In this document: positions 15,982-24,910 of the stretch, piece after piece
Layout of the letters: each line of letters opens with the position of its first letter
How positions within the stretch are numbered: the stretch's first letter is position 1
Source: an uncultured Cytophagaceae bacterium
GTDB lineage: Bacteria; Bacteroidota; Bacteroidia; Cytophagales; Spirosomataceae
Reading direction: 5' to 3'
Length of the DNA stretch: 53,977 nt
NCBI GenBank assembly: GCA_903933935.1
Contig: CAIZMB010000084.1
Location: forward strand, 1-53,977
The notes under the pieces: model-generated
What the model was told of the DNA's origin: nothing
The model's database searches: none
Seen by the model: only the letters and a program-made list of their open reading frames with translations
Translations under genes and position numbers: made by a program

Positions 15982-17658
15982 TCAATGATTGTATTTTCTC
16001 TTTCGGTACCAAATCACCACCGCACTGACTAGGATTCCAAAGCCAAGGGGGATCAACAGATTTAACCACTGCCAATATGCCCTTTCCGATCTCACTTTCC
16101 CTTTATCCAAAGGCCTTAAGTTGACCGTTTTATTTCTTGACATCATCGCCTGCCCATCGTCCAATAAATAATGAAACGAATTTAGCAGGAAGTCTTTGTT
16201 GGCATACGTACGTTTCGAAAATGGATCAAATCCCAAACCCCAAGGACTCTTCGTTTCCAAATCTACCTCATTCAAGGCAACATCTCCATCTCCCACCACC
16301 ACGATACCTCCTGCTTTTCCACTAGCTGCCACAAAACTTTTTGACAAGCTGTCAAAAGGTAATATTCGATTTCTGAAGGCGGACACAAATTTACCTTCGA
16401 CTAAATACGCGATAACTCGAGATCCCGCCACATAATTCTTGGGGTCAAATTCTTTCCCTGATGCCGAAAAGGGGAGGGTCGCAGGGGCTTGTTGGACCTG
16501 TGTATATGGACTCGTTTTCAGTAAGGCTGTTTTCTGCAAATAGGATGCTCCCTTCACCGTATCTAAGCTGGACACAAAATGTCCGTACACCGCATCTAGA
16601 TTACGGGTAATCACAGAAATGGGGTTTCCTTGAAGCAGAGGAAAGGCTGGCCATGGCATCAATTCGATGGATGGCTTATTTCCAAAATTCCCCACCGCCA
16701 GCGGAATCGTGCCGCTCAATTGTGCATCTTTGACTAAATCGGAATTTAAACGTATGCCATAGCGGAAGAGTAAATTTTGCAAACCTAAATCGATGGGTGT
16801 CGCCACCAATCCTTGATTTGCCACCGTATCCACCCGTATTCCATCCAATAGAAAAACAGCTTTCCCCCCCTTAACTAAAAATTGGTCTATTTTATACTGA
16901 TCTGCCTCACTGAATTTTCGATCGGGTTGAATCACACAAATCGCATCTAAGCCATCCAGTGTGGGGGAAGCCGATAAGTCGACCGGATATAAATCATAGC
17001 GCTTTTTCAAGCTTGAAATTAAATCAATCTGCTTAATTGCCGGCACATGGCTGTAATCCAAAAAGAATCCAATCTTCTTTCGATCCTGTTGGGATATAGA
17101 CGCAATCCCCTGCATAATTTCATATTCCATTCCCTCCACGCTCTGATTTAACATCTCCTGTGGTGAGGATAATTTATTTCCTTTTAAAAGCAATACACCT
17201 ATTTGCGCATCTCCTTTTTCAATCAACACCCCAGGGAAGACCAATTGCTGCACCTGTTTTCCATCTTCATTATTGACAACATTCGTTGGCGGAATACCTA
17301 ACGAATCTAATTCGAAGATGATTTTTTGGCGCGCCGACTCATCCGGATATGCTTCATACACATCAATCTTCTCGATCTCAATGCCCTGGCTGCTATTCAT
17401 TTTAAGATCTAAGAGCAATTCATCCAAGGCCTTCTCCATCCGCTTAAATCCAGCAGGCAATTTATCACCCCCTAAAAATACTTTTATGCGAATGGGGGCA
17501 TTTTGTTGTCTGATTGATTCAATACTCGAAGCAGAAAGGGTGAATTTTTTCTCCTCACTCAGGTCAAAGCGCAATCGGATATAAGGGCTCAGCCCGATCA
17601 ACAATATGCCTATTGCGATCAATAAAAAGCCAATAAAAGGTTTAATCCGGTTTTTCAT
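15982..17658 (-). CDS. gldG: Gliding-motility ABC transporter auxiliary protein GldG
   Basis: A 558-residue GldG-type protein. An N-terminal membrane helix (about 8-28, PFIGFLLIAIGILLIGLSPY) and a C-terminal helix followed by WYRKRKYNH flank a large extracytoplasmic ABC_transp_aux domain. Typical motifs are IRIKVFLGGDKLPAGFKRME and VFLLDGIRVDT. With GldA and GldF it forms an ABC transporter needed for gliding in some Bacteroidota; no gldA or gldF is adjacent. An ATG at 17682 is in frame, but the bases it would translate are the stem and T-tract of the ppiD terminator. The ATG at 17658 (MKNRIKPF) is therefore preferred. Confidence 0.9.
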   Translation of the reverse strand: MKNRIKPFIGFLLIAIGILLIGLSPYIRLRFDLSEEKKFTLSASSIESIRQQNAPIRIKVFLGGDKLPAGFKRMEKALDELLLDLKMNSSQGIEIEKIDVYEAYPDESARQKIIFELDSLGIPPTNVVNNEDGKQVQQLVFPGVLIEKGDAQIGVLLLKGNKLSSPQEMLNQSVEGMEYEIMQGIASISQQDRKKIGFFLDYSHVPAIKQIDLISSLKKRYDLYPVDLSASPTLDGLDAICVIQPDRKFSEADQYKIDQFLVKGGKAVFLLDGIRVDTVANQGLVATPIDLGLQNLLFRYGIRLNSDLVKDAQLSGTIPLAVGNFGNKPSIELMPWPAFPLLQGNPISVITRNLDAVYGHFVSSLDTVKGASYLQKTALLKTSPYTQVQQAPATLPFSASGKEFDPKNYVAGSRVIAYLVEGKFVSAFRNRILPFDSLSKSFVAASGKAGGIVVVGDGDVALNEVDLETKSPWGLGFDPFSKRTYANKDFLLNSFHYLLDDGQAMMSRNKTVNLRPLDKGKVRSERAYWQWLNLLIPLGFGILVSAVVIWYRKRKYNH

Positions 17659-17667
17659 GCTTCTTCC

Positions 17668-17700
17668 AAACAAGAAAAGCATCCTTCACAGAATGCTTTT
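17668..17700 (-). terminator. Terminator of ppiD
   Basis: On minus, AAAAGCAT ... ATGCTTTT (17700-17693 with 17682-17675) followed by CTTGTTT, 22 bases after the ppiD stop. It overlaps the longest possible gldG start, arguing against that start. Confidence 0.65.
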
Positions 17701-17721
17701 TCTTTTGATAGGATTTAAATC

Positions 17722-19839
17722 TTAATAGAACTTATAGCGCTTATCTTCAATTTTAGCAGCTTCTTTGATGGCTTCATTAATGTAAAAAGAAGCTCTCTGA
17801 GTTCCCATAGATTGAATTTGATTCTTGTAGGTCGAGTAATCAGCTAAGGCCGGTGCAGGTGCACCTCCCGTTTTTTCAGCCACATACACTCCATTTTCTC
17901 CCACAAATACTGCCGAACGCTTTCCGTTTTTCAAACCTGCCATGCGACCTAATGCAATGGCATCTGGACCCGCTGTGTTTAACATACCATTTGATAATGA
18001 AACTGCTGAAACAGTTTCAACCAATGCACCCGCTCCATATTTCTGAGCGATTTGCTCTAAAGGACCTTTGATGCCCGCTAATTTTGCTGAAATTTTCTCA
18101 CCTTTCAATTGGTTAAGTACCATGTTCGAAAGTTCTGATTTGAAATCAGCTACTTTCACATTGTCCTTTTCCGTCTTGCCAGTCACATAAGCCACGATGT
18201 ATTGATTTTCTTGCTCAAAAACTTTTTTAGATCCATCACCTACAGCGGTTTTATCATCAAAAGCCCAACGAACGATTTCGCGCGCATTGGCCAAATTATT
18301 GATCGCCGAGGCATTTTCAGTCAAACGTTCTGCACGCATCATGATCAAACTTCTGTCATTTTTAAGCGCTACCTCAAAAGCCGCCAAGTTACCATTTGCA
18401 TTGGCAAACGCATCTGCTTTCGTGTAAACCTTATCCATTGTTGCCTGTGAAGAAGAAATAGTTTTGTTGATCGCCGCTAAACGGTAAGATGTATTTGTTT
18501 TACCATCTGTTACTTTAACGATATGAAAACCAAATTCTGTTTCCACCAATCCTGGCATCAAACCTGTTCCTGAAAATCCGAAAACGGCTTTTTCAAATCC
18601 TTTAGCCATTGAACCATTGTTCTTAAAATATCCTAGATCTCCACCACTTTGAGCAGTGCCATCCATTCCATTCATTTGAGCCAATGTTTCGAAGCTTGCG
18701 CCCCCTTTGATTTGCGCTAAAACTGCTTCAGCACGTGTCTTAGCTTGTGCTTTTGCCGAATCAGATTTGTTGGCCGGAGCAATTAAAATATGACTCGCAC
18801 GAAGCGTGAACAAAGTATCTTTTTTAACTCCGCCATATTTGTAGATTGAATACGTTAATCCATTTTTGAATGGGCCATAAATTCCACCGACTTGGAAAGT
18901 GGCCAATTGGCTCTTAACCACTTCAGGGATTTCTGCATAAGAAACTAAATAAGGAGTTCTTACATCTGAATTAAGCATCGCAAACGCAGAGTCATTCGGA
19001 GCAACCGCTAAGTCTTTCGCTAACTTCTTAATTTGAGTATAAAAATCGGCTGTATCTTGTTTCGTAGGAACCACTGGGAACGTTACGTATTGAATCGCAC
19101 GTGTGTTAGTTCCCTTGTATTGATCTTTATGTTTCGCCAAATATTCTTCCAATTGAGCATCCGTTACCTTGATCGTAGAGTCTGGAATGGAGAAGAAAGG
19201 AACATACACAAAACGAGCATCAAATTTCGCGTTTTGTGTTTGATATTCTTTTTGTGCCTCATTTTGAGTTACATAATTGGACATACGCATTAAGTTTTCG
19301 TATTTATTACGAATACGATCTTGTGCTAATGATAACTCAAACTTAGCCCAACCTTGTTGCTGCTCCACAGGCATCGTCTTCAAGTTTTTCAAAAACTGAA
19401 TCACAAAAGTCTTGTCGAATAGCCCTGTTTGAGGATTTGTAAATTGCTGACGAACAGATGGATGGATGTTGTTTCCTTGTACCATGTCAATTAATTCTTC
19501 CTCTGAAACTTTAATTCCTAAGGCGTCAAATTCTTTTTTGTAAGCAATGTCTAAGATGAATTGATTCCAAACTTGGTCTCTAATCATCGTTGCTTCTTGC
19601 TCGCTTGGGCCCTTGCCTGTTTGCGCGGTGTAATTAGCAGTTGCCTCTTCCACTTTTTTCTGAAAGTCTTGAACTTTAATGTCTTCGCCAGCGATTACGC
19701 CAACTACTTGATTGCTTGACCCAAAAAGGGATGAATTACCTTGAAAAATATCACTTCCTACTAGAAATAACACTAAACTGATCGCGATAGCCGCTGCCGC
19801 AATTCCCGATTTCTCTCTAATTTTTGTAATTAATGCCAT
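17722..19839 (-). CDS. ppiD: PpiD/SurA-like periplasmic peptidyl-prolyl isomerase
   Basis: A 705-residue membrane-anchored foldase. One N-terminal helix (about 12-32, GIAAAAIAISLVLFLVGSDIF) is followed by a SurA_N-type chaperone domain (about 40-240). A parvulin rotamase domain lies at about 340-440 (LRASHILIAPANKSD, then GGDLGYFKNNGSM and EFGFHIVKV), and a long C-terminal chaperone region ends in KRYKFY. It helps fold proteins emerging from the Sec translocon on their way to the outer membrane. Length and architecture are typical for Bacteroidota. It has its own terminator. Confidence 0.93.
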   Translation of the reverse strand: MALITKIREKSGIAAAAIAISLVLFLVGSDIFQGNSSLFGSSNQVVGVIAGEDIKVQDFQKKVEEATANYTAQTGKGPSEQEATMIRDQVWNQFILDIAYKKEFDALGIKVSEEELIDMVQGNNIHPSVRQQFTNPQTGLFDKTFVIQFLKNLKTMPVEQQQGWAKFELSLAQDRIRNKYENLMRMSNYVTQNEAQKEYQTQNAKFDARFVYVPFFSIPDSTIKVTDAQLEEYLAKHKDQYKGTNTRAIQYVTFPVVPTKQDTADFYTQIKKLAKDLAVAPNDSAFAMLNSDVRTPYLVSYAEIPEVVKSQLATFQVGGIYGPFKNGLTYSIYKYGGVKKDTLFTLRASHILIAPANKSDSAKAQAKTRAEAVLAQIKGGASFETLAQMNGMDGTAQSGGDLGYFKNNGSMAKGFEKAVFGFSGTGLMPGLVETEFGFHIVKVTDGKTNTSYRLAAINKTISSSQATMDKVYTKADAFANANGNLAAFEVALKNDRSLIMMRAERLTENASAINNLANAREIVRWAFDDKTAVGDGSKKVFEQENQYIVAYVTGKTEKDNVKVADFKSELSNMVLNQLKGEKISAKLAGIKGPLEQIAQKYGAGALVETVSAVSLSNGMLNTAGPDAIALGRMAGLKNGKRSAVFVGENGVYVAEKTGGAPAPALADYSTYKNQIQSMGTQRASFYINEAIKEAAKIEDKRYKFY

Positions 19840-19954
19840 TGATAATAATTATAGTTTTTAATTCTTTTTTTGTTGCATGATGGTGAACAAAAGAAACGCA
19901 AAATAATCACATTTTTAGTGAAAAAGCAAGCCCTTTTTTATTCATCTAAATCAA

Positions 19955-21076
19955 TTAGGCTTTTAAAACAGTTGCTAAACTTTCTAAAAACCGGTCGGCG
20001 ATTTTTTGATCAATCCCCAAACTAGGTAATAAACGAAGTGTATTTTTACCAGCATAGCCACAGAAAATGTGTTCCTTGAATAAAAGGGCGTCTCTTACAG
20101 GGCCGACAGGCTGATCTAATTCGATCCCTATCATCAAGCCACGGCCTCTAACTTCCGTAACACTTTGAAATCCTTCTAAGGATTTAGTGATATAATTCCC
20201 TATTTTTTCTGCGTTTTGAATCAAATTTTCTTCTTCAATCACGTCTAAAACTACATTTCCTGCCACACAGGCTAAGTGATTTCCACCAAAAGTAGTTCCT
20301 AATAATCCATAACTGGCTTGAATATGAGGGGCTATCAGAACGCCACCCATCGGAAATCCATTGCCCATGCCTTTGGCGGTTGTCATCATATCGGGATGGA
20401 TACCCGCAAATTGATGTGAAAAGAATTTTCCTGAACGGCCATAACCGCATTGAACGGAATCCAAAATTAATTGGGTCCCAGTCTCATCACATCTTTTTCT
20501 CAGTGCTTGCAAAAACGCATCAGATGCAACTTGGATTCCACCTACACCTTGAATTCCTTCCACAATTACGGCAGCATGTTCTTCCGTAATTTTTTCCAAA
20601 CCATCGATTTGGTTGAATGGCAAAAAGGTAACATGCTCGGTGCTATTGATCGGCGCAACAATGCTTGGGTTGTCTGTCACGGCGACCGCTCCAGCCGTTC
20701 TTCCATGAAATGCTTTGGTGAAAGAAATAACTTTTTTTCTGCCCGTGTAGAAAGAGGCAAGCTTTAATGCGTTCTCGTTTGATTCAGCTCCGGAATTGGT
20801 CAAAAATAAGGTATAGTCTGAGTATCCGGATAGTCGGCCTAATTTTTCTGCTAATGCTTCTTGGCCCGAAATGATGATTGAATTGGAATAAAAGCCAATG
20901 TTGTTTAATTGCTCTGACATCCTCGCTACGTAGGTAGGGTGCGAATGCCCGATGGAAATCACCGCGTGGCCTCCATAAAGATCTATATACTCCTGTCCAT
21001 TTTTATCCCAAACCGCACTTCCTTTGGCTTTCACCAACTCAATCGGATACAACGGATATACGTCAAATAATTTCAT
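19955..21076 (-). CDS. argD: Acetylornithine (or succinylornithine) aminotransferase
   Basis: A 373-residue class III PLP enzyme acting at the fourth step of the acylated ornithine route. The PLP phosphate region is TNSGAESNENALKLA (about 93-107). KAFHGRT follows, and the Schiff-base lysine is K235 in TTAKGMGNGFPMGG. The usual Asp-Glu-x-Gln motif reads DSVQCGYGRSG here (D206 kept, Glu replaced by Ser207). It is the last gene of the minus-strand group GNAT-argG-argC-argD, but separated from argC by 181 bp of tandem repeats. Bacteroidota often use succinylated intermediates, so the acyl group is uncertain. Confidence 0.92.
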   Translation of the reverse strand: MKLFDVYPLYPIELVKAKGSAVWDKNGQEYIDLYGGHAVISIGHSHPTYVARMSEQLNNIGFYSNSIIISGQEALAEKLGRLSGYSDYTLFLTNSGAESNENALKLASFYTGRKKVISFTKAFHGRTAGAVAVTDNPSIVAPINSTEHVTFLPFNQIDGLEKITEEHAAVIVEGIQGVGGIQVASDAFLQALRKRCDETGTQLILDSVQCGYGRSGKFFSHQFAGIHPDMMTTAKGMGNGFPMGGVLIAPHIQASYGLLGTTFGGNHLACVAGNVVLDVIEEENLIQNAEKIGNYITKSLEGFQSVTEVRGRGLMIGIELDQPVGPVRDALLFKEHIFCGYAGKNTLRLLPSLGIDQKIADRFLESLATVLKA

Positions 21077-21096
21077 TTTTATTACCTATTTATTCT

Positions 21097-21201
21097 TTTT
21101 GGGAAGCTGCAAGCACTTCCCCTACGATTACTTTTGGGAAGCGGCAAGCACTTCCCCTACGATTACTTTTGGGAAGCGGCAAGCACTTCCCCTACGATTA
21201 C
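21097..21201. repeat. Three tandem copies of a 35-bp hairpin repeat
   Basis: Unit TTTTGGGAAGCNGCAAGCACTTCCCCTACGATTAC occurs at 21097-21131, 21132-21166 and 21167-21201, described here as GGGAAG, 9 bases, CTTCCC, then CTACGATTAC. Copies 2 and 3 are identical and copy 1 differs by one base. Each can form a 6-bp stem. The unit is related to the single copy at 11698-11748. Confidence 0.9.
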
Positions 21202-21257
21202 CTCTTACCTATTACCTCTTACCTATTACCTCTTACCTATTACCTAATACCTCTTAC
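21202..21257. repeat. 14-bp tandem repeat array
   Basis: CTCTTACCTATTAC is repeated three times exactly (21202-21243) and then decays (CTAATAC, CTCTTACCTAC). It runs into the stop codon of argC at 21258 and directly continues the 35-bp array. Together they fill the whole argC-argD gap. Confidence 0.9.
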
Positions 21258-22208
21258 CTACCACCTACCACTCTTCAACCTCAACCCTGCGTCCTCATCC
21301 CAGCCCAGCATTAAATTCATATTTTGAACGGCTTGGCCCGACGCACCTTTTAATAAATTGTCTATCACCGACGTGATTAATAATTGGCCCTCGTGAACCT
21401 CTAGATGTAAAAAACATTTATTGGTATTTACCACTTGTTTCACATCCACCGGTTGTGCGCTCCTAAAAACGAAGGGCGAATGTTGATAAAATGCATCAAA
21501 CATTTTCTCTGCCTCTTCCTGGCTTCCGGCAAAATTTGTATATACGTTGGCCATTATCCCCCTAGAAAAATTACCTCTATACGGAATGAAATGGATTTTT
21601 GGAGCGGGATGTGTCGCTGAAATCGTTTGGCGTATCTCGGATAGATGCTGGTGCGTAAAGGTTTTATACACACTCACATTATTATTTCTCCAAGAAAAAT
21701 GACTCGTTTCCGACAAGGACTGACCGGCACCCGTAGAGCCCGTGATGGCAGAAACATGGATGTCTTGATTCAATAAGCCTTTAGCTGCAAGGGGCAATAA
21801 TGCCAGCTCAATGCTCGTCGCAAAACAACCTGGATTGGCGATCTTAGTTGCCTCTTTGATTTTTTCTTTTTGGAATTCAGGCAAACCATATACAAAGCCT
21901 TCCGACTCATCTCTGAAATCAGTACTTAAATCGATGATTTTGGTATGCCAAGGAATGCTATGGCTAGCTAAGAATTTCTTAGATTCTCCATGACCCGAAC
22001 AAATGAAGAGCACATCTACAGGCGTCAGATCTTTCGTAAAAACCAAAGAACAGGATCCCAAAAGATCTGTGTGGACATCTGAAACTAATTTGCCAGCTTG
22101 AGAATTGGACATCGCGCAAGTGATAATTACATCAGGATGATGGATCAAAATCCGCAATAGTTCTCCACCCGTATATCCCGCCGCTCCTACAATTCCTATT
22201 TTAGCCAT
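21258..22208 (-). CDS. argC: N-acetyl-gamma-glutamyl-phosphate reductase
   Basis: A 316-residue NADPH-dependent reductase, third step of arginine synthesis. The Rossmann start IGIVGAAGYTGGELLRIL (4-21) is followed by the catalytic Cys128 in ANPGCFATSIELALLPL. A His-containing substrate site follows (IHFIPYRGNFSRGIMANVY). The protein ends LRLKSGRW, with the stop codon at the edge of the repeat array, so the last few residues may have been reshaped by repeat growth. It is 1 base from argG upstream, hence the same operon. The acyl group could be acetyl or succinyl. Confidence 0.95.
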   Translation of the reverse strand: MAKIGIVGAAGYTGGELLRILIHHPDVIITCAMSNSQAGKLVSDVHTDLLGSCSLVFTKDLTPVDVLFICSGHGESKKFLASHSIPWHTKIIDLSTDFRDESEGFVYGLPEFQKEKIKEATKIANPGCFATSIELALLPLAAKGLLNQDIHVSAITGSTGAGQSLSETSHFSWRNNNVSVYKTFTHQHLSEIRQTISATHPAPKIHFIPYRGNFSRGIMANVYTNFAGSQEEAEKMFDAFYQHSPFVFRSAQPVDVKQVVNTNKCFLHLEVHEGQLLITSVIDNLLKGASGQAVQNMNLMLGWDEDAGLRLKSGRW

Positions 22209-22209
22209 T

Positions 22210-23403
22210 TTATTGGGGATTCACTTTCCGGTGAATCATGGTTTGATTTGAAACTATTTTTGAAAATCCTCTAACGTCTTCACCCGTCCACGCTTTATTC
22301 ATTTCTCCATATGACCCAAAGGCCGAGGACATCAAATCATTTTCTGATTTTATTCCAGTTACTTGGAATTGGTATGGACTTAACTGTACATAAACCGTTC
22401 CAGTAACCCTATTTTGAGTGTCCGATAAGAAGGTCTCAAAGTTGCGCATGACAGGATCTAAAAATTGGCCTTCGTGCAATAAATTGCCATAGGTGTCGCC
22501 CAAGCTTTGTTTCCAATATAACTGGTGTTTGGTCAACACATGTTTTTCTAAGGTATGATGTGCCTTAATGATGATCAATGGGGCAGGGGCCTCAAAACCA
22601 ACGCGTCCTTTAATCCCAATAATGGTGTCTCCCACATGTATGTCACGGCCGATTGCAAAAGCGCCAGCACGTGCGGTAAGTTCTCTAATCGCATCCACTG
22701 AACTTTCATACGTTTCATCATTTAGACCTACGAGCTCCCCATGTTTGAACTGGAGTGAAATCTTTTCTGGAGTCGTTTTGGTCAATTGGGTCGGCCACGC
22801 TTCTTCCGGTAAATAGCCATCAGAAGTCAAAGTTTCTTTTCCTCCCACTGAAGTTCCCCACAAACCTTTATTAATCGAATAGGCCGCTTTATGCCATTCT
22901 TGGACCACACCCTTTGATTTCAAATATTCGATTTCATCTTCTCTCGACAATTGCAAATCACGTATGGGCGTAATTACTTCACATTCAGGAACTAAAATCC
23001 TGAAGACCACATCAAACCTAACTTGGTCATTGCCTGCCCCCGTACTGCCATGAGCGATGGCTTTGGCACCTAATTTATCTGCATATTTCGCCACAGCAGT
23101 CGCCTGAAAAACACGCTCAGCACTAACTGAAAGGGGGTAAGTGTTATTTTTTAACACATTCCCAAATACCAAATACTTGATGCAATCTTGGTAATATTCT
23201 TCCACCACATCCAACGTAACATGTGAAGTAACGCCTAATGAATACGCTTTTTCTTCAATGGCCTTGAGCTCTTCTTTTGAAAATCCTCCTGTGTCCACTA
23301 AGGCCGAATGAACTTCCATTCCACGATCTTCTTTTAAGTATTTGACACAAAAAGAGGTATCTAATCCCCCACTAAACGCTAAAATTACTTTCGGCTTGCT
23401 CAT
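22210..23403 (-). CDS. argG: Argininosuccinate synthase
   Basis: A 397-residue ATP-dependent ligase joining citrulline and aspartate. The N-terminal P-loop of the PP-loop superfamily is VILAFSGGLDTSFCVKYL. HGSTGAGNDQVRFD, the aspartate/citrulline site, follows, then WGTSVGGKETLTSDGYLPEE. Length matches the family. It sits 1 base from both neighbours, between the GNAT acyltransferase and argC, in a four-gene minus-strand operon. argF, argB, argE and argH are not in the window. Confidence 0.96.
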   Translation of the reverse strand: MSKPKVILAFSGGLDTSFCVKYLKEDRGMEVHSALVDTGGFSKEELKAIEEKAYSLGVTSHVTLDVVEEYYQDCIKYLVFGNVLKNNTYPLSVSAERVFQATAVAKYADKLGAKAIAHGSTGAGNDQVRFDVVFRILVPECEVITPIRDLQLSREDEIEYLKSKGVVQEWHKAAYSINKGLWGTSVGGKETLTSDGYLPEEAWPTQLTKTTPEKISLQFKHGELVGLNDETYESSVDAIRELTARAGAFAIGRDIHVGDTIIGIKGRVGFEAPAPLIIIKAHHTLEKHVLTKHQLYWKQSLGDTYGNLLHEGQFLDPVMRNFETFLSDTQNRVTGTVYVQLSPYQFQVTGIKSENDLMSSAFGSYGEMNKAWTGEDVRGFSKIVSNQTMIHRKVNPQ

Positions 23404-23404
23404 A

Positions 23405-24070
23405 TTATTTTGATTTTCCCTTCGGTTTGAAAGGCATTAATAATTTCTCTTTAAACTTTTTCAATTGGCTAAAGTCGGCCATGTTTTTCAAAAATATCCA
23501 CTTCTCATCTTTCTCCTCATCCGTTTTCTTGACTTCATTGGGATCAAAAATCATCCCAGTACATAAACAAATTTTACGTTCAGTACGGGTCAAAATATCG
23601 TAATTAACGCAGGATTGACATCCTTTCCAGAAATTATCATCCACAGGAAGCTCTGAAAAAGTGGTAGGTTCATAACCCAAATCAGAGTTGATTTTCATCA
23701 CGGCTAATGAGGTCGTAATCCCAATAATTTTAGCTTCCGGATAACGCTCTCTAGACAATTCAAAAGCTTTAGCCTTCACCGCTTTGGCTACTCCATATTG
23801 TCGGTAAGATGGGTTTACAATCAAACCTGAGTTGGCCACAAAATTACCATGCTGCCAAGTTTCAATGTAACAAAAGCCCACAAAACTACCGTCCACATCA
23901 TCTGTGGCAATAATGGCTTTGCCTTCGGACATTTTTTCGCGCAAATATTCAGGGGTACGCTTAGCTATGCCGGTACCTCTGGCTTTAGCGGACTCAGCCA
24001 TTTCGTGGCAGATGGACTCTGCCAATACAAAGTGTTCTTGACTGGCAACTTGAACGGTATAAGAATTCAT
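23405..24070 (-). CDS. GNAT acyltransferase, probable N-acylglutamate synthase of the arginine operon
   Basis: A 221-residue GNAT-fold protein leading the arginine operon. The acyl-CoA loop is NPSYRQYGVAKAVKAKAF (R90, G93, A95), with beta-strand SGLIVNPS before it. Beyond the GNAT core there is a cysteine cluster, CQSC (151-154) and CLC (168-170), which could bind zinc. It is followed by a highly charged tail (TDEEKDEKW). The first step of the pathway, acylation of glutamate, has no classical argA or argJ in view. Position 1 base ahead of argG suggests this enzyme does it. Function is by context, not demonstrated. Confidence 0.75.
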   Translation of the reverse strand: MNSYTVQVASQEHFVLAESICHEMAESAKARGTGIAKRTPEYLREKMSEGKAIIATDDVDGSFVGFCYIETWQHGNFVANSGLIVNPSYRQYGVAKAVKAKAFELSRERYPEAKIIGITTSLAVMKINSDLGYEPTTFSELPVDDNFWKGCQSCVNYDILTRTERKICLCTGMIFDPNEVKKTDEEKDEKWIFLKNMADFSQLKKFKEKLLMPFKPKGKSK

Positions 24071-24298
24071 GTAAAGACGAAGAAAAAATAAAACAATGAT
24101 TAACGTATTTTAAGGTCAAATCAGACCCTAAAAATAAATCGTCGCCTTCGTCGGAGGGGAGATATTAAAAAAGATTTTACGTATTTTATTTTCATTCTCT
24201 TTTGTAAACTTTGGTGTTTAACCATTAAGTTTGTCTCAATTTAGAGGCCAAATTTCGACAAATCCTACCTTAATTCCCAATATTCCTACAATTATTTA

Positions 24299-24910
24299 AT
24301 GGAAAATGACAATCCCCTTCATGCAGAGACTTTGATTTATGCCTATGCACAGGGGTATTTTCCGATGGCCGATGAGCAAAATGGGCTCCAATGGTTTAAC
24401 CCAGACCCTCGGGCCATCATTCCTTTAAATACCTATAAACCCGCAAAATCACTGCGCCCCATTCTTAACAAGGGTCTTTTTGAGATCCGTGTGGATACTC
24501 AGTTTGAGTCTGTGATTCGAGCTTGTTCGATGCCTAGGTCTGAGGAAGATGGGGTTTGGATTTCGGAGGAAATGGTTTTGGCGTATACGGAACTACACAG
24601 ATTGGGTTTTGCGCATTCCGTGGAGGCATATTTAGATGATCAGCTCGTCGGCGGTCTTTATGGCGTCAGCATAGGGGCGGTTTTTTGTGGAGAGTCCATG
24701 TTTTCAAAAGTTCCCAATTCCTCCAAAGTAGCTTTTCATTATTTAATTCAAATATTGAATGCGAACCAATTTGAATTATTGGACACCCAATTTATCAACG
24801 ATAATGTATTGAGGTATGGGGCGATCGAAATTTCTCGTGATACTTACCTGCGCCGTTTGGCAAAAGCTTTGAAAAAAAAATGTAAATTCGAATTGATTCA
24901 TACCCTATGA
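24299..24910 (+). CDS. aat: Leucyl/phenylalanyl-tRNA--protein transferase
   Basis: A 203-residue enzyme that adds Leu or Phe from tRNA to N-terminal Arg/Lys of proteins, marking them for ClpS/ClpAP decay. The motif YAYAQGYFPMADEQNGLQWFNPDPRAIIPL-like start is seen in pieces: AQGYFPMA, then WFNPDPRAIIPL. GGLYGVSIGAVFCGESMFS and LLDTQFIND follow. Length fits the short bacterial form. It is divergent from the arginine operon across 228 bp and overlaps the next gene by ATGA. Confidence 0.95.
   Translation: MENDNPLHAETLIYAYAQGYFPMADEQNGLQWFNPDPRAIIPLNTYKPAKSLRPILNKGLFEIRVDTQFESVIRACSMPRSEEDGVWISEEMVLAYTELHRLGFAHSVEAYLDDQLVGGLYGVSIGAVFCGESMFSKVPNSSKVAFHYLIQILNANQFELLDTQFINDNVLRYGAIEISRDTYLRRLAKALKKKCKFELIHTL

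Noticed and set aside
16137-16435. Overlapping plus-strand frames opposite gldG
   Set aside because: Antisense to a well-supported gene, without recognisable motifs.
21097-21257. CRISPR array
   Set aside because: Units are directly adjacent with no unique spacers, and no cas genes are nearby; it is a simple tandem repeat.
24120-24170. Possible additional copy of the dispersed hairpin repeat
   Set aside because: It has a GTCG-rich patch (TCGTCGCCTTCGTCGG), but it is a direct rather than inverted repeat and lacks the TCCCCTAC flank.
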